Of a DNA stretch of 64,000 nt, positions 42,200 to 56,100 are shown piece by piece. The translations under genes were made by a program, and so were the position numbers. Under the pieces are notes generated by a model that saw only the letters and a program-made list of their open reading frames with translations, was not told the DNA's origin and searched no databases. The stretch's first letter is position 1. Each line of letters begins with the position of its first letter. Origin of the DNA: Siniperca chuatsi (Eukaryota; Chordata; Actinopteri; Centrarchiformes; Sinipercidae); contig NC_058053.1 in the NCBI RefSeq assembly GCF_020085105.1, positions 16,897,888 through 16,961,887 on the forward strand, read 5' to 3'.

Positions 42200-42394
42200 G
42201 CACTTGAAGTGTAGTATACCTCCATGCTGCCTCCCTCTCCGGTGCCGCTAACCACAATGGCCAGGCTCGTATGAGGGATCTGCCCCTGTCAGTACAGTGG
42301 GCTAGACGCGCCTCAGCAGCAGTAGCAGCAGCAGCAGATTCACTGACACCGAGACGCAAGCGGAGGAATATGACACACATCTGAGAGGGAAAAG
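42200..42394 (+). other. vangl1: Probable vangl1 5' leader exon and promoter region
   Basis: A locally CpG-containing stretch (CTCTCCGGTGCCGCTAACC, AGACGCGCCTC, ACACCGAGACGCAAGCGGAG) with a short AGC run, ending GGGAAAAG followed by the donor GTAGGT at 42395. It is the best leader exon candidate upstream of the vangl1 start exon. The 5' end is not defined by sequence. Confidence 0.4.
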
Positions 42395-44044
42395 GTAGGT
42401 AAATGAAGTGATAATCGCGATGCTTTGTTCATTACACCGGGCATATCCTTCCCAAAAGCCTGTGAGCCACCTCTCACAGGAATTGCTGATGAAGTTCAAT
42501 GCTGCCGTCGTGGAAAAAAATGGTTTCCTTCTCATCAGACAGATGTAGCGTTTAGTCCTCCTAACCCATATTTATGTGGGGGCTAACCTTCATGCTTTTT
42601 ATTTAGACACTGCTCCAGTACCTCTTATGTGTAAACAAATAGATAGAACCTTAAGAAGGCATGCGTTATTTGAGGTGATAGCAGCTTACAACCTGCTGTG
42701 ATGTGTTAATGGTGTTCAGGATGCGACTGAAACGAGATCTACTGTAACCGAAACTGCAGCTGTGTAACAGAAGTAACAGCACATCCCCGGCTCGCTCAGA
42801 CCCAGAAGCCTGTAAAATAAAGGGCGTTTCAGATCAAGCGGCCTCTGCGGGGTGATGCTGTGTGTCGCCATCAGCAGCAGCTGTCTGGAGAGCACACTGT
42901 GCACAGCTGGATGAGGTGTTACTATGACTGAAGCCGCTTCACGTGCCTCCTCTGACACTGTCTGTGCTGTCCTCCTCAGTGTCTCAGAGTCATGATGCTG
43001 CAGTGAAACTGTGCAGCACCTACAGTCATTTATTATTGAGCAGTGCTGACAGGTCCTGTGCAGAGAGGTGTAGGGACACTGCGAGGTATATGGGAACCCC
43101 TTAAATAGAAAAGTCATTCCCTGGAAGCTATGAATGATCAAAAGAAAGTGGTGTTGGCTCTGCTTTTGTCATTGTTCTCTTTTAAACCATATTTTCTGGC
43201 TGGCAGGGCAGTGTTTCACAAGTGAAGAAGTGGAGCTACCTTTAGGCTACTGAGGAGCATTAGCAGCCTGAAAAGCTTGCATGGTGTACTGCCTGATGCA
43301 TTGTAGAGTAGTGTACCGTAGTGTATTTACAGACACTGCTCTTAAATAGGAATGTACTGAGATAGCTCTCCCACGCGCACCACCTCACTCCCTCTCCCTC
43401 TACTGTACTCTTATTTAGTTCCACATGAGCGAATCAGAGGGGACTAAGTTTGCATTCCAGAGAACTGTGTCAGGTCTTAACTTTCTCCTTTTACTGTGGA
43501 GTGTGTGGTTGTGTGTGGGTGTGGGTGTGGGTGTGGGTGTGTGTGTGTGAAAGGGCAGCAGGGTGGGAGTGGCTGAGACTCTATCCAGTCACTCAAAGGT
43601 CACAGGTTTGCTCTCTGCACATATCTAACAAATACCTTTGTGCCAAGAATCAATTGTTAACGTGTCACAGCAAACAATGAAAGGAACATACACAGGAAGC
43701 AAGTTCCTAATTACATCATGTATCCTAGTGGTGAGGTCTACGAAGTAAGAAAAAATGCTGTTTCCATGGGAGTTTTCATATCTCTGCATCCTTGGCTCAG
43801 TTTGTGTAATTTTAGTCAGTCAACAGCAATGTTATAATACGTTAATCAGCAGCTGTTCCTCTGGGTTATCTGAAGTCCATGGAGGGATTGGAGATTGTTA
43901 TCACTATAAATAACACTGGCACACACTGTATGGCCCATTATTTGATTTCAAAGAAGTCTTACCCAGATTGCTGGATGTGTGTTACTCATGTGTGTTTATG
44001 TGTGTTTGTCTGCTTATGTTTTTTTTTATTACACCAAAATAATA

Positions 44045-44400
44045 TGCAGCTGAAATAATTAGTTTGTAATTCTGTCGATCAACAGAAAATCAGCAACTAT
44101 TTTGATAATCGGTTAATTGTTTAAAGCATTTTTTTGTAAAAATGCCAACAATTCAGTTGTTCCAGGTCCTCAAGTGTGACTATTTGCTGGTTTTATTAGT
44201 CTTCTGTGATAGTTAATTAAATACTGTTGGCATTTGAACTGTTGGTTGGACGAAACAAGCAATCTGAAGAAGTCACCATGGGCTCTGGAAAACTGCGTCA
44301 CTATAAATGACTCTGTATAGACCAAACGGTTAATCCATTAATCAAGAAAATACTTAGCAGATTAAGCAAAAATTAAAATAATCATTAGTTGTGGCCCTAA
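44045..44400 (-). repeat. GGGCTGCAAC-family repeat, copy 2
   Basis: It reads AGCTGAAATAATTAGTTTG at one end and AATCATTAGTTGTGGCCC at the other, with TCGATCAACAGAAAATCAGC and the GACGAAACAAGCAATCTGAA phrase inside. These are reverse-oriented relative to the copy at 48188. Confidence 0.7.
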
Positions 44401-44603
44401 AGTAATATGTGTTGTATATGTAGTAGATGGGGTTTTGTACTTTGTTGATTGCTTTGAAATTGTGAAACAAACGATAAAGGAAATAAACTAACACAGCAGA
44501 CTCCCAGCTGCTGCATCTGGCAGATTATGGCATAATGCCACTAGGGCAGGGCACACATGAAGGAAGGAAGGCACAAGGGCTAATGGGTGTGAGGGAGGGC
44601 ACA

Positions 44604-44617
44604 GATGCCATGGTAAC
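44604..44617. promoter_or_regulatory. RFX X-box-like motif in vangl1 intron 1
   Basis: GATGCCATGGTAAC matches GTTGCCATGGYAAC at 13 of 14 positions. Confidence 0.25.
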
Positions 44618-45664
44618 CAGGCCTCAGCATGTGCTCTAGATGAGCTATGAGGCTGGTCTGTGCCGTTTAGGGTGCCAACATTGCATCGGACACTTTAATG
44701 GAATCTCAAATTCCACACCTCTCCTTCTCTGCCCAGATTGGAGACCGAAGTCTTTGTAGTCAAGGACATTAAACTAAAATCCCACATTCTCAGTTTTATT
44801 ATTAATTGATGAGTTGCATCAGCAGGGAAAAATGCTGCAAACAACCTGACCTATCAGATGTTACAGCTCTCCGCACGGAGACCCACACATATTTGTTGCA
44901 GTAGTGCAGTCTGTTTAAATTCTCTCTTTGGAATAAAACAAAAAAAAATGAGCCCATAACACCTCATGTGCCTGTACCTCTGAGCATGACCATATGTAAT
45001 TACAGTAGCTCCCACTGTGCAACAGCCTCCATCCAATAAACGAACACGTTAATGAGTGTTTGTTTTACATTAGTGTCACTTTCTGCCCTTGTGAATCTCT
45101 TCTTGGTGCAGCCAACCAGAAAGGTCTGTGGCGAAGCAATTACGCTTCACTAGAGAATCCATTTTCCACACAGAGTCCCTCACAGAGGACTTCTGAGTTT
45201 TTTGGATGGACTGACTCAGAGTAAGCAGGCAGCCGCACGTCTCTAACGCACGTTGTTATGCCCGCATGCTTTATTCATAGTTATCCGTTGGTTTGTAACC
45301 GATAGTTTTTCTTACCCCGTGGCTGCGATTTTCCACATGGCCTGGTTCACTGTGCCTCTTCATGCTCGTCTCGTGAATGAGTGGCCTCTCAGAGGGATCA
45401 TCTTGGCCCACATACCACTGCCATGCGTTCATAGATCAGCACTCAGGGGGTTAACAGCTTTTATTCAAAGCATAGCCTTATTCATTTAACCATACGGGTG
45501 CTGGGTGTGATGAGAAGCCATTGTTTGCTCTTTGTGCCCTCTCACTGTGCCACCCCCCACCCTCACTCTCTTATACACACACACATACACAAGTGTATCA
45601 CACAAATTTACTCTCAGCAGGGGTGATTGATTATTGCTGCTAGATGGGGCCTCCTGCCCCCGGT

Positions 45665-45678
45665 GTTGTCAAGGCAAC
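45665..45678. promoter_or_regulatory. RFX X-box-like motif in vangl1 intron 1
   Basis: GTTGTCAAGGCAAC has a perfect right half (GGCAAC) and one mismatch in the left half. Confidence 0.28.
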
Positions 45679-47124
45679 AGTGGACGCTCCAGATGTGGGT
45701 TAGAGATGAGAGATATGACTTTCTTCTGTCAAAAAAAACTCTGCCTTGTGTTTAAAATTTGATGCAACATCAGCTTTGATGCTGTGAGTGGTATGTTCCA
45801 GTATGTTCATGTACAATATTTATTGAAGTCCTGCATATATAAAGCTCTGCCTTATTCAACATATGTTCCCCTGTTTCAATAGCATAAGTGGCTGTATCAG
45901 TAGAGATTGATGTCCAATTCTTGCTCAGAGAAACTGTGCTTTTTGTCACATATGTGTGATAGTAAGTTACTATACAGCTCTGCAAGAAAATACAAATTTT
46001 AGCTTTTGTCTGACACATGTAATCCTGTAGACAGTCAGTGGTAATGTACATAATTTATATGCATTGTACAGCAATCCCTAATGGAAAATCTGTGGTTTCT
46101 CATATATGCACCGTCCACATTTCCCATGGTGGGTAACGGAAGGAGAGAAAAACTTTCAACCCGATCTGTATCATCTTAATGGAAATCAGCTATATTGCAG
46201 TGTCTTCTTCGAACTCCATGCCACTGTGTGCATTCACATCTTAATATGCTGAATGGGCTATTTTACTGTTTATATGCACCACTGGCTACAGAGATAACAA
46301 ATAGCTTGTAAATGAGGAAGGAATAATCCCGGTTAGTAAAATGAGACTGTGCTGGGGATAGTGATTGGCAGGTGGTTGTCAGGACAACAGCTGGGAGACA
46401 GACAGCGTGTAGATTAAGGTCTAAATGAATGGTCATGCATGGTGAAGCACTAAGACATCCTCATGCATCACACAGCATACATTAGGGCCCAGGAAGTGAG
46501 TCTGGTAGATTCAGTCTGACCCTCATATTGACTTAAATGGGAATGACAGGATGGAGAGGTAGTTCATATAAAACTGAGAATTTAGTTGTTTAAAAAAGGA
46601 CCATATTTTATTGCTTTCAATATGGCCATAGCTATTAAAGAGGACAATATGGTAACATCCTTGTTTTATTTATTTATTTATCTATTTATTTTGTGGATGT
46701 ATTGGTTTTAGCAACCTGATGGGAATTTAAATTTCTACAATTAAAATATTGCACATGGGGGATTCCAGTATTTTTTAGAATCATTGTGTTTAAATTTGAC
46801 TGTTTTTATTCCAAAAAGTAATAAATAAATAAAGGCATCAGCATTACTCCCGAGAATTGTATTCCTGGCAAACATTTACAGAAAGGACAATTGAATTACT
46901 AAATAAATAAAATGTGAAAAATCAAAGAAATTAGAGACCTTTTTAGTTTCTATCAACAATCTTGTAAAAGTAGCTGTTGTATTGTGTCAAATTTGACATT
47001 TTGAAACCCATTTTTCAGTCATATCTTCTAATAGTGCTGTTTGAAACTGGTTGCACTGGCTCTTTTCTCTGAATCTCCTACAGTAAGTCTGTAGGATTTT
47101 CAACAAAAAAAATATAAAAAAAAT

Positions 47125-47235
47125 GTATATTTAACCTATATTTAACCAGGAGGTCTCCTGAGATGCATTATTTCTTTTACAGGAGGGAACTGGCCAAAAT
47201 GGCAGCAAAATTCACACACAATTAATTTGAGAGGC
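47125..47235 (-). repeat. LINE-like 3' tail fragment
   Basis: ATTTAACCTATATTTAACCA followed by GGAGGTCTCCTGAGATGCA, TCTTTTACAGGAGGGA and CTGGCCAAAATGGCAGCA. This is the reverse complement of the tail at 55870-56095, a tail I recall as widespread in fish genomes. Confidence 0.65.
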
Positions 47236-47511
47236 ATAAAGGAGAGAGCCTGACTAACAGTTACAACCTTCATGAAACATGTTTTGAATGTGGCTGTCCT
47301 ACAGTACAGATAATAGAAATGGATGATGTCTCTAATATTTTGATTACTGGTTGTTCTGCTCTCTTTTAATATACATTGAATGATAAGAATCAGCACAAGT
47401 GTGTACAGAAATATACTGCCTGGTAGCCTGGCTAGTGTATCAAATGCGTTATTTGTTAGACGTTGCAAGCAAGTTTTAATGCAAGCCTCTATCTCTCCAT
47501 CTCTCAGGTCA

Positions 47512-47601
47512 ATGTGGCTACTAAAGCAGCTCTCTGGAGTAGTTGTCCGTCGTAGTGGATTCCCGAGTCCCGTCTCTATAGCAACCCATTCCTCCTCCTG
47601 A
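47512..47601 (+). CDS. Upstream ORF in vangl1 leader, 29 aa
   Basis: An ATG five bases inside the start-codon exon opens 29 codons (MWLLKQLSGVVVRRSG at the start) and closes with TGA 85 bases before the vangl1 ATG. Context is C at -3 and T at +4, i.e. weak. Confidence 0.3.
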   Translation: MWLLKQLSGVVVRRSGFPSPVSIATHSSS

Positions 47602-47686
47602 GTACTGCTGCCAACTTACCCTCTCTGCCACACGACGAATCTCTCCTCATCCCCCTGGCCAATCGCCAGCTCCGAACTGCGTTGGA

Positions 47687-47757
47687 ATGGACACTGAGTC
47701 GACCCACTCGGGCTACTCCTATCACTCCAGCCGCTCTGGGAGATCAAACCGACATGG
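47687..47757 (+). CDS. vangl1: vangl1 coding exon 1
   Basis: Start codon with G at -3 and G at +4. Encodes residues 1-23 plus two bases of codon 24. Donor CATGG/GTATGC. It holds the conserved phosphorylation-prone [11 protein letters not shown] cluster. Confidence 0.93.
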
Positions 47758-49219
47758 GTATGCTTCCTGTCTGCTCGCCTTTCCATCTGACTGTCTGCTG
47801 CTCCGCTTTATCCGTCCATCTCTCCCTTTTTATGACTCCTAGATCACATGCTGCATCTCTCACAGTACCCTTTGCTTTGGTATTTCATGTAATGCCTTCA
47901 GTGCACTTTGAGTTTGTTGTGTTTGTCTTCAGTTATGAGCGGGACACATGTTTGTTGTAGCCAAATAATCAGATGAGAGACTAAGAGAGAGACAGAGAGG
48001 GAAGAAGCTAGAGATTGAAACAGACAGAGTTTGTGGATTAGGGTCGTCACAGCTGAGTGGCTCTAACCTATTTCAGTGATTCACTCGGTCCATTCTGCAA
48101 ATGAGTGAATCATTTGATTCCCGTCCTGCTGATGCCACGCCTGTGTTTGTCTGCATTTCCCTTCCTTTCCACCAGCTTTTTGCCATGTAGGGCTGCAACT
48201 ATTATTATTATTTTCATTATTGAATAATCTGTCTATAATTGTTCCTATTCCTAATCCAACCTAATCAATTAATCACTTAGCCTATAGAGTGTAAGAAAAT
48301 AATAAAAATTGCCAATCACAAGTTCCCCAGAGTCCGTGGTGACATTTTCATATATCTTGATTTGTCAGACAAATGGTCCAAAACCCAAAGATATTCAGTT
48401 TAATATCATAAAAGACAAAGATAAGCATCAGATTTAAAGCACATTTTTCAGAAGCTGGAACCAGGACACTTTTTGCTTCAAAAAAGATTTAAATGATTAA
48501 AAGATTGTCAAAATGGTTTCCGATTAATTTTCTGTCAATCGGCTTATTGTTTCAGCTCTTGTTTTGTGCGTGTATTTGTGTTTGAGTACTCATAAACAAC
48601 TTGGATGATTTGCTTGTATGCATGAGTTTAGACCTGAAATTATCAGTCACACATATTTTGATAATTGATTCTTTTGCCATTTGTCAACCAAAAATGCTTC
48701 CAGCTTCTTCATGTTTATTGTGTGTCTGTTCAACTCCAGGGATCGAAGCCGTGAGCGGCACAAGGCCAGCAGCAGTAAAGACAGCAGTCGCTCTGAGAGG
48801 TCCGTCGTCATCAACCCCCCTGACACTCCCTCTCAGGACTCCCCTGTTCACAATGGAGAGCCACTGCCAGGAGAACCCTCGCCAGTAGCAGATCATGGAG
48901 ATGAGGCCCAGGTATTTTCCATTACAGTGTACAATGGAGTAACATAAAACTGTACACACTACAAAAATGGAATGTCTAAACTGTGAAGGAATGCAGGCTG
49001 TTTTTTAGACAAATGATTTATTCATTTAGAATAAATCAGAAGGCCCAGTAATCCATCTATGAATTCTGCACCATAACCTTATAAACTCGTCCTCACACAG
49101 CTGGCTGCCCATTAGCACAGCATCTGACACACAATAACAATGGTGACAAGGGATCAAATAGGTCAGAGGATTAGCATCCCTCTTGTAGGCCTGGACGGAT
49201 TTGTACGGACACTGTGTTA

Positions 49220-49285
<66 letters not shown>

Positions 49286-52200
49286 TACTAGGTATAACTG
49301 TCATGCCTGATAGCTTTGAAAGCAGAGAAAATTGGTTCCAGTCATTCCATAAAGCTGATTTTGCTGAGCTCTGCAAGCAAAATAGGTTTTTAAGTAGACG
49401 CAGGGAAGCAAAATGCTGTGATAACGCAGCTCAAAGACAGAGTGGGTATTGAACTAAGTCAACGCTGCAGGGATTAAAGATGCTTTCAAATCGTGATCAT
49501 TATTTAAAGAAGTTGTTTGTCATTTTGGGAAATACACTTATTTCTTGTCTTGCAGAGAGCTGGATGAGAAGATCGATTCTACTCTCATATCTGTCAGTTA
49601 AATATGAAGCCACAGCCAGCAGCTGGTTAGCTTAGCTTAGCACAGAGACTGGAACAGGGGGAAACAGTTAGCCTGGGTCTGTCTAAAGGCAAAAAACTAA
49701 ATTCACATATCAGCACCTCCAAAGCTCACTAATTAGTATTAGTATAGTATATCTTGTTTGTTTAATCTGTACAAAAACCAAAATTTAAAAAAAATATGTT
49801 GTTTTACGGGGTGTTATGTGCTAGACTATTTCTTTGCCGGGAGCAGAGACTTCTTGTCTTGTTGACACTGAAATTGCTAGGCTTTATAACCCCCTCTAGC
49901 AACTTGTTGTTTTTACATTTTGGTTTTTGTGCCTATTAAACAAACAAGATATAACATGTTAATTAGTGAACTGTAGAGGTGCTGGTAAGCGTTTTCTTTA
50001 GCTTTGAACAGAGCCAGGCTAACTGTTTCCAGTCTTTATGCTAAGCTAACTGTCTCCTGGCTCCAGCTTCATATGCAACGGACACATATGAGAATGGTAT
50101 CAATCTTCTCATCTAACTCTTAGCAAGAAAGCAAATAAGTGTATTTCCCAAAATGTCACACTATTCCTGTCTATATCCTATAGATTGTTCTTCAGAAAGA
50201 ACTCTGCCTTTGGCTGCCTTCACATGTTCTCTGACCTAGTTGAAATCCATAGTAAAATTGTGTATGTACTGTTAGTTTGAAGAGAAAAACGTGTGTGTGT
50301 ATGTGAAGTGGCTGAGTACAAGTTGCCTGCAAAAGATGTAGTTCCCCACAGTGATTATAATTTAAAAGTATAGAATATTATTTAATGTGATTAGGACCTG
50401 AACGTGTCTCCAGCCAGACTTTTTGACCATTTCTGAGACGTCTGACCTATTTTGCCGTCTCTGCTCAGCATTCCCTTCTGGCTGGGCAGCCACATTCCAC
50501 CCTGTCATGTGATTGTCAGCTTGTAGCTTACGTCCATTGTCCGCAATGTAAGGTAATCTGCCATTGTATTACATTAGCCCTCCAGACAAATATGTCCAAA
50601 TGGCACAGCAGCAACAGCACCATCATTACCACCACCACCAACACCAAAGTCCACCCCAGCCAGTGTTTTTTTGGAGCAGCTCTGTTAGATGGCAGAGCTG
50701 TTGTAACATTAACAGGCTCCAGTGCAAAGAGACATTCTCACAGACTGAGATTAGCTTTAGCATCCAGCCAAATGCCACTTTGAGGAAAGCTGATATGAAT
50801 AATCCTCCATGTTTACACGCATGCCTATGACATAAGGATACGGTCTTGGACCACAGCTCCTGTGTGTGTGTGTGTGTGTGTGAGTGAGTCATAGAGAGAG
50901 CGCCAAGTCTGTTACTGAGACTGTCCATGCTTTGTGCCAGAAGGCAGCGGCTTCAATTCACAATGTTAGCTCCAGCAACACCAAAGCGTATATGGAGAAG
51001 CACATACTCTTGTTTTGGAATATCACACTTTGCTTCTTTGCCCTTTTCAATGACTACATGGACACACACACCTACTCATATCTGCTACACTCACATCTTT
51101 TTATGTAATGTAAAAATATCCACCACAATAAAATGAAATGAGTAAATTAAATGAGTAAATTGTAGGAAACCTGCCAGACATTTTAAACTTATGCCATTTG
51201 TTTTTGTCCCATATCTCCTATGACTCATTTGAACACAAACACATACACAGTGACACTGATCTGCTCACCAACACAAACACACCAATGTATAAATGTCGTT
51301 TTAACCTCCACCCAGGCCAGTGGGGCTTAACCATTGTGTTTTGCAGTTGGCAGACTGTTCGGTGTGTGTATGTCTCTGTGAACGGTGATAATCAGTATGT
51401 TGTTGTGCTTTGTGACGGTGAAACAGGCCTAACCATAATCCATATTCACCCTCTGCCAGATAAAAAGACTGCCAAGTAAGCAGCAGGAGTCATGTTACTC
51501 TCTCTCTCTCTCTCTCCTGTAACCCTTCTCTGTTTCATTCACTCTCAATTACTTAATCTTTTCCTCACTTTACTGCATATAGAGATCAGGCCTGATTAGT
51601 GTAGCATTAATCTTTGGGATTTTAAATCTTAAATACAGCCTGTTAAAACAACAAACAATAATTCCAGTGAGACATCAGTCCAATCCCTATTTTATGATTG
51701 CAAAAATACACATTTTCCACATTAATACACGCAGCAGGAGTTTTCAGACTTATCCACTCTAAAGGCTGTTTATTTGGTGAGAAAATCAAAAGCTTAATAT
51801 GGACAAAGGACCAAAATGGAGTGGGAAAAAAGACAGATTTCAGAATTTGGTCCACTATGTATACTCTAAAAGACAGCATCTGTGCACAAGTAACAACTGA
51901 GCAAACTTAATCTACTGATGAATACTGTGTAATGCTGTCAGATGCTCCAGAATAATAAGTGGACCTTAAGTGGAGATTGTTTAGTCAACTACTGTTTCCA
52001 CGATTAAGAATGAACTGTCAAGCTTTGTTTTTGTATTCCCACTTGTTCTGCTCTTTCACTGAAGTGTGGAATGACGTTGATTGTTCACAGACCCTGTTCC
52101 AAAGGTTGGGACCCTGTTAAATAACTTGGCTTAAGAAAGAAAAGGAGCAAAAAAGGAGAGATGTGTGAGGAATAGAAATGAGATCAGATACTAAATGGAG

Positions 52201-53098
52201 TTGACACTGCACTTACATAGCTGACCTCTGGCCACACACATTAGTCTGGCAGACAGATACCAAGAATTAAATGCTGCTTCTGCATCCCCCCACAGCCTTT
52301 CTTTCGCTACTCATCTATGTCTATTTCACACCTTAACCACTGCCACCCTCCCTCTCTCACTTTCCATCCCTCTCCTCTTCTCATGCTCATTCATCTTCTG
52401 GCTCTTGTTGGCATCTGCTCCTCCAGCATGGCTGAGGTAATTAGCTGTGAACAGTAATGGAGGCAGAATTCATATTTATGTACCATATTCATGCTTCATT
52501 TTCCTGATTGGAAATATGCAAACGCAATGTTGATTTCATATTTCACATTCCACAAATAGCAGCAGGGTTCACTTAATCTTAGAAAGTTATATGAACATAA
52601 TAGCCTGGGGTGGCACAGTTTAAAGTGGGATACAGACACTCAAGACAGGTGAGAATGAATGTGACCGTCTTCTGTCTGTGTTACTCACAGCCTGTCTGGT
52701 TTCCCAGACATCATCAAGCCCATATGGCTGGAGTTTGGGGCTTTATAGACAGTCTGATGAGCTTAGGTGTATGCGTGTGCACACGTGTTTGAAGCCATGA
52801 AGGTATATCGGTTCAGCTTGTCATTTTTCTAGCCCTCATCTCTCTCCCTCTTTCCGCAGCTGCTGCTCCTGTGATTGGTTGTAGTTGGAGAGATATACAG
52901 TGCAGTTGCACTCTAGGGGAACATAGAATGGCTAATTACCTAAATAATGACAGGCACACAAAAAAATTAATGCCCTTTAAGAGCAGATTTGTCATAAATT
53001 TATTCTCCCTGTGTCTCTTTGTTGAACAGATTTATTCTTAAAATTACCCTAATTTGCAATGATGGGCCTGGAAAGCTTCAGCTTTTCTTGTTGTGATT

Positions 53099-53140
<42 letters not shown>

Positions 53141-56100
53141 GTGTGTACCCGCATATGTCAGTGTGCATCTTCCTGCCAACGTGAATGTTACTGCGCGTCC
53201 CAGCCTGTCATATTACATCAGTGGGACTTTGCAGGGCCTGTCATAATGACACAAAACTCCAAGAAAATCAAACATCTCTAAATAGCGTGTGCACAGTGCA
53301 TAAAATCTGTGGTGATTGAAGTGAAGTGAGTAAAATAGGATAATGGAGGCATTGTTGCCTGTCAGATTCATGTTTATATTTATCAGTTGATTTGCCAGTT
53401 TCTCATGAATTTGACTCTGGTTTGTCTATTTTGTCAACCATTTTACAATTACAAACACATGTCTCTTACCGCTAGTAGTATCTAGCAATGAAGATAGTTT
53501 TTGGTTTTCTTTGCCCAGATTATATCCATTTTCTCCTTTATCCCAATACAGTAGAGGTTAACAGATTTTTTTGTGGTCCACACAGCGTTGAAAAATTAGA
53601 CTACATTTAAAGCTGCACTAGCCAATGTTTTCATATTTTCAATGGATTGAATAACTATGTGTAATGTGAAACAGGTCGCTCCTAGAGACAAAGCCACAGA
53701 GAATGATCACCCAAATCTAAGCTCCTCAGCTCGAGTATTTTAGCATGTTTTAGCTCATTGTCTAGGTTTTCCTGTGCATTCTGCTCTCATCAACCTTGTT
53801 TCCAGACACAGCAGGCAGCTGTTTTCAGCAAAAAAGCTCTGATAAACCCACTATAGACGACCTGCCCAGCACCAAACGCCAGACAGACAAAGTTAGTGAC
53901 TAGCTGGTAAACATAGTGGAGCATTAGTATAAGCTAAAAAGAGAGTGACTACTGGACATACATTCATATGAATGCAAATGTTGCATTGTGTATGCTGGAA
54001 GTATAAATAAGAACCTGTTTTGTTCATTTAACAATGTGATAATATGCCATTATTGATTGTACAGCTTGTTCTGCTGCCCACAAATGGCCAAAAACATCAA
54101 TTAATGCAGCTTTTTTTTTCAAGTTTTTTGTGTAATTTCGGTGAACCAACCCTGTGTCAACAATCCAACATATCCATATCCAAATGTACATCCATTGCTT
54201 GTAACATACCCTTCCTTCACCTTTCTTTCTTTCCTCCTTCAGGATGATAACTGGGGGGAAACCACTACCGCAGTGACAGGCACCTCAGAGCTGAGTATTT
54301 CCCAGGAGGAAGTGGTTGGACTAGGGAAGGGAATACAGGACCGGACCCAAGGCTTCCGCCGCTATCTTCCCCTTGCTGTGGGTTCGTGTGTGGGGCTGCT
54401 GGTGCTAGCCACGCCCCTGGTCTTCCTGCTTCTTCCGGCTGTCATGTGGCCCGACAGACTGCAGGCTTGTGGCGCAGCCTGTGAGGGCCTCTTCCTCTCG
54501 ATCGCCTTCAAGCTCCTCATCCTCCTGGTGGCCATTTGGGCCTTGTTTCTCCGACCGGGCCGCGCCAGCCTGCCCAGAGTGTGTGTGTTCCGTGCCTTCC
54601 TCACCACACTTACACTCTTGCTCACCATGTCTTATTGGCTCTTCTATGGGGTCCGGATCCTTGATGCCCAGGTGGGTTTGAAAGTGTGCTACAGTATGAG
54701 TATTTAATTTATGGCTCTAAGAAAAATAGGTACTCTCTGTTTAAGTTTTACAAAATATTTTTATTATTTTCATATAATGTCATTCATGGTTGAAAAACAT
54801 TTTATTTGAAATTTAGGAGCACAATTTAAGAGAGTTTAAGGGGTTATTTAAAACAGTAATGAGGCTGCTGCATCAGAGCTGTGTGGTTTTCTCAAAATAA
54901 TTTTAAAAAATGTGACTCAAACATTCTCTGTGGCCACGTTATGACTTTTATTCATACATACGGAGTCCCCTAAAGGTCATGGCGAGATTTTTTTGAGGAC
55001 TACTTTTGCATATGTTTTGCATTCCCTCACAATACTTTTGTGTTACCTCGCAATATACCTTATATGATGTCCGTTGCAAAGAAGTTATCAGAGAGAACAT
55101 TATCAAACTTCTAGGTAGGAGCTGTATGTATAAGGAACATCAGTTATTGCTCCACAGACCTTCTACTAAAACCTGTTTCAGCATTAAAGATTACTTTAAT
55201 TTGTTTTGTGCAAAGAACAGAGGACCTTGTGCAAAAATGCAAAAAGCTTTCCAACTTGTATTGGTCTGCATTCCTGATGTATCTCTGCAAGTGGTTCAGT
55301 GTTGTCTGCTCTTTCTGTGACTGAACCACAGATTCTGTTTGCAGCATTTCAGTCGCCTTCTTGTTTGTTGCTTTCTTTGACTTGTGCTGTATTGATACAA
55401 ATACAGCACATTAGCTTAATGAGGTATATTCAAATGCACATCTGTAATAACGCCTCTGAGGATGTCTCCTTTCTTCAGTTAAACCCCTCTGGGGTACAGT
55501 AGAGTACAGAGTACAGAAACGAATGAAACCGACAGCATCCTGCAGATTAACCATTCTGCTTTCTTCTGGAGAGACCTCTTGATCTAAGAATTTGATTAAT
55601 TTTACTTTCACTAATTACATATCCATGCATGCCTATTGAGCAGTAGTACTATATCAGCATACTTAATGCCCAGTTCAAAGTAAAGTTCAATGAACAGATA
55701 TACTGCTGCATTGCGCTGGGAGCAGCTGAGCGGAAATAGACATATGGCTCAGAAGGAATGAAAGAAGAAAAGTATTGCAAAATCTTATGTTGTACAGTGT
55801 GCACATAAGCATAGAACTTTGAGTTTTTATAGTTTTAGATAGCTCTTGGATTGTTTTTAAGGTACCATTTTAGGTTATTCTAGATTAAACCTCCAAGGAG
55901 GTGTAATCTTTGATATTTTTATTAATGATTTTATAATTGTATTTTGTTTCATTCATATTTTATGTTATCTGTGTGTTGTTTGTGTTTAACGCGTTACTGC
56001 TGTCTATCCTGCCCATGACTCTCTTGAAAGATGTATTTTTAATCTCCATGACACTTTCCAGGTTAAATATAGGTTAAATAAAATTAAAGAAGAGGTTTTC

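Larger units (their letters stand above)
42395..47507 (+). other. vangl1: Putative vangl1 intron 1
   Basis: Bounded by the donor at 42395 and the acceptor CATCTCTCAG ending at 47507. It contains a GTGTGGGT-type minisatellite (about 43498-43549), one GGGCTGCAAC-family repeat, one LINE-like tail and three X-box-like words. No other gene was recognised. The 141-codon minus frame at 42716-43141 lacks any family resemblance. Confidence 0.45.

Noticed and set aside
42716-43141. 141-codon minus-strand frame
   Set aside because: No family resemblance; lies in the putative vangl1 first intron with no promoter or splice support.
47682-47960. 92-codon frame overlapping the vangl1 start exon
   Set aside because: Out of frame by comparison with MDTES; it starts at TTG and reads into the intron.
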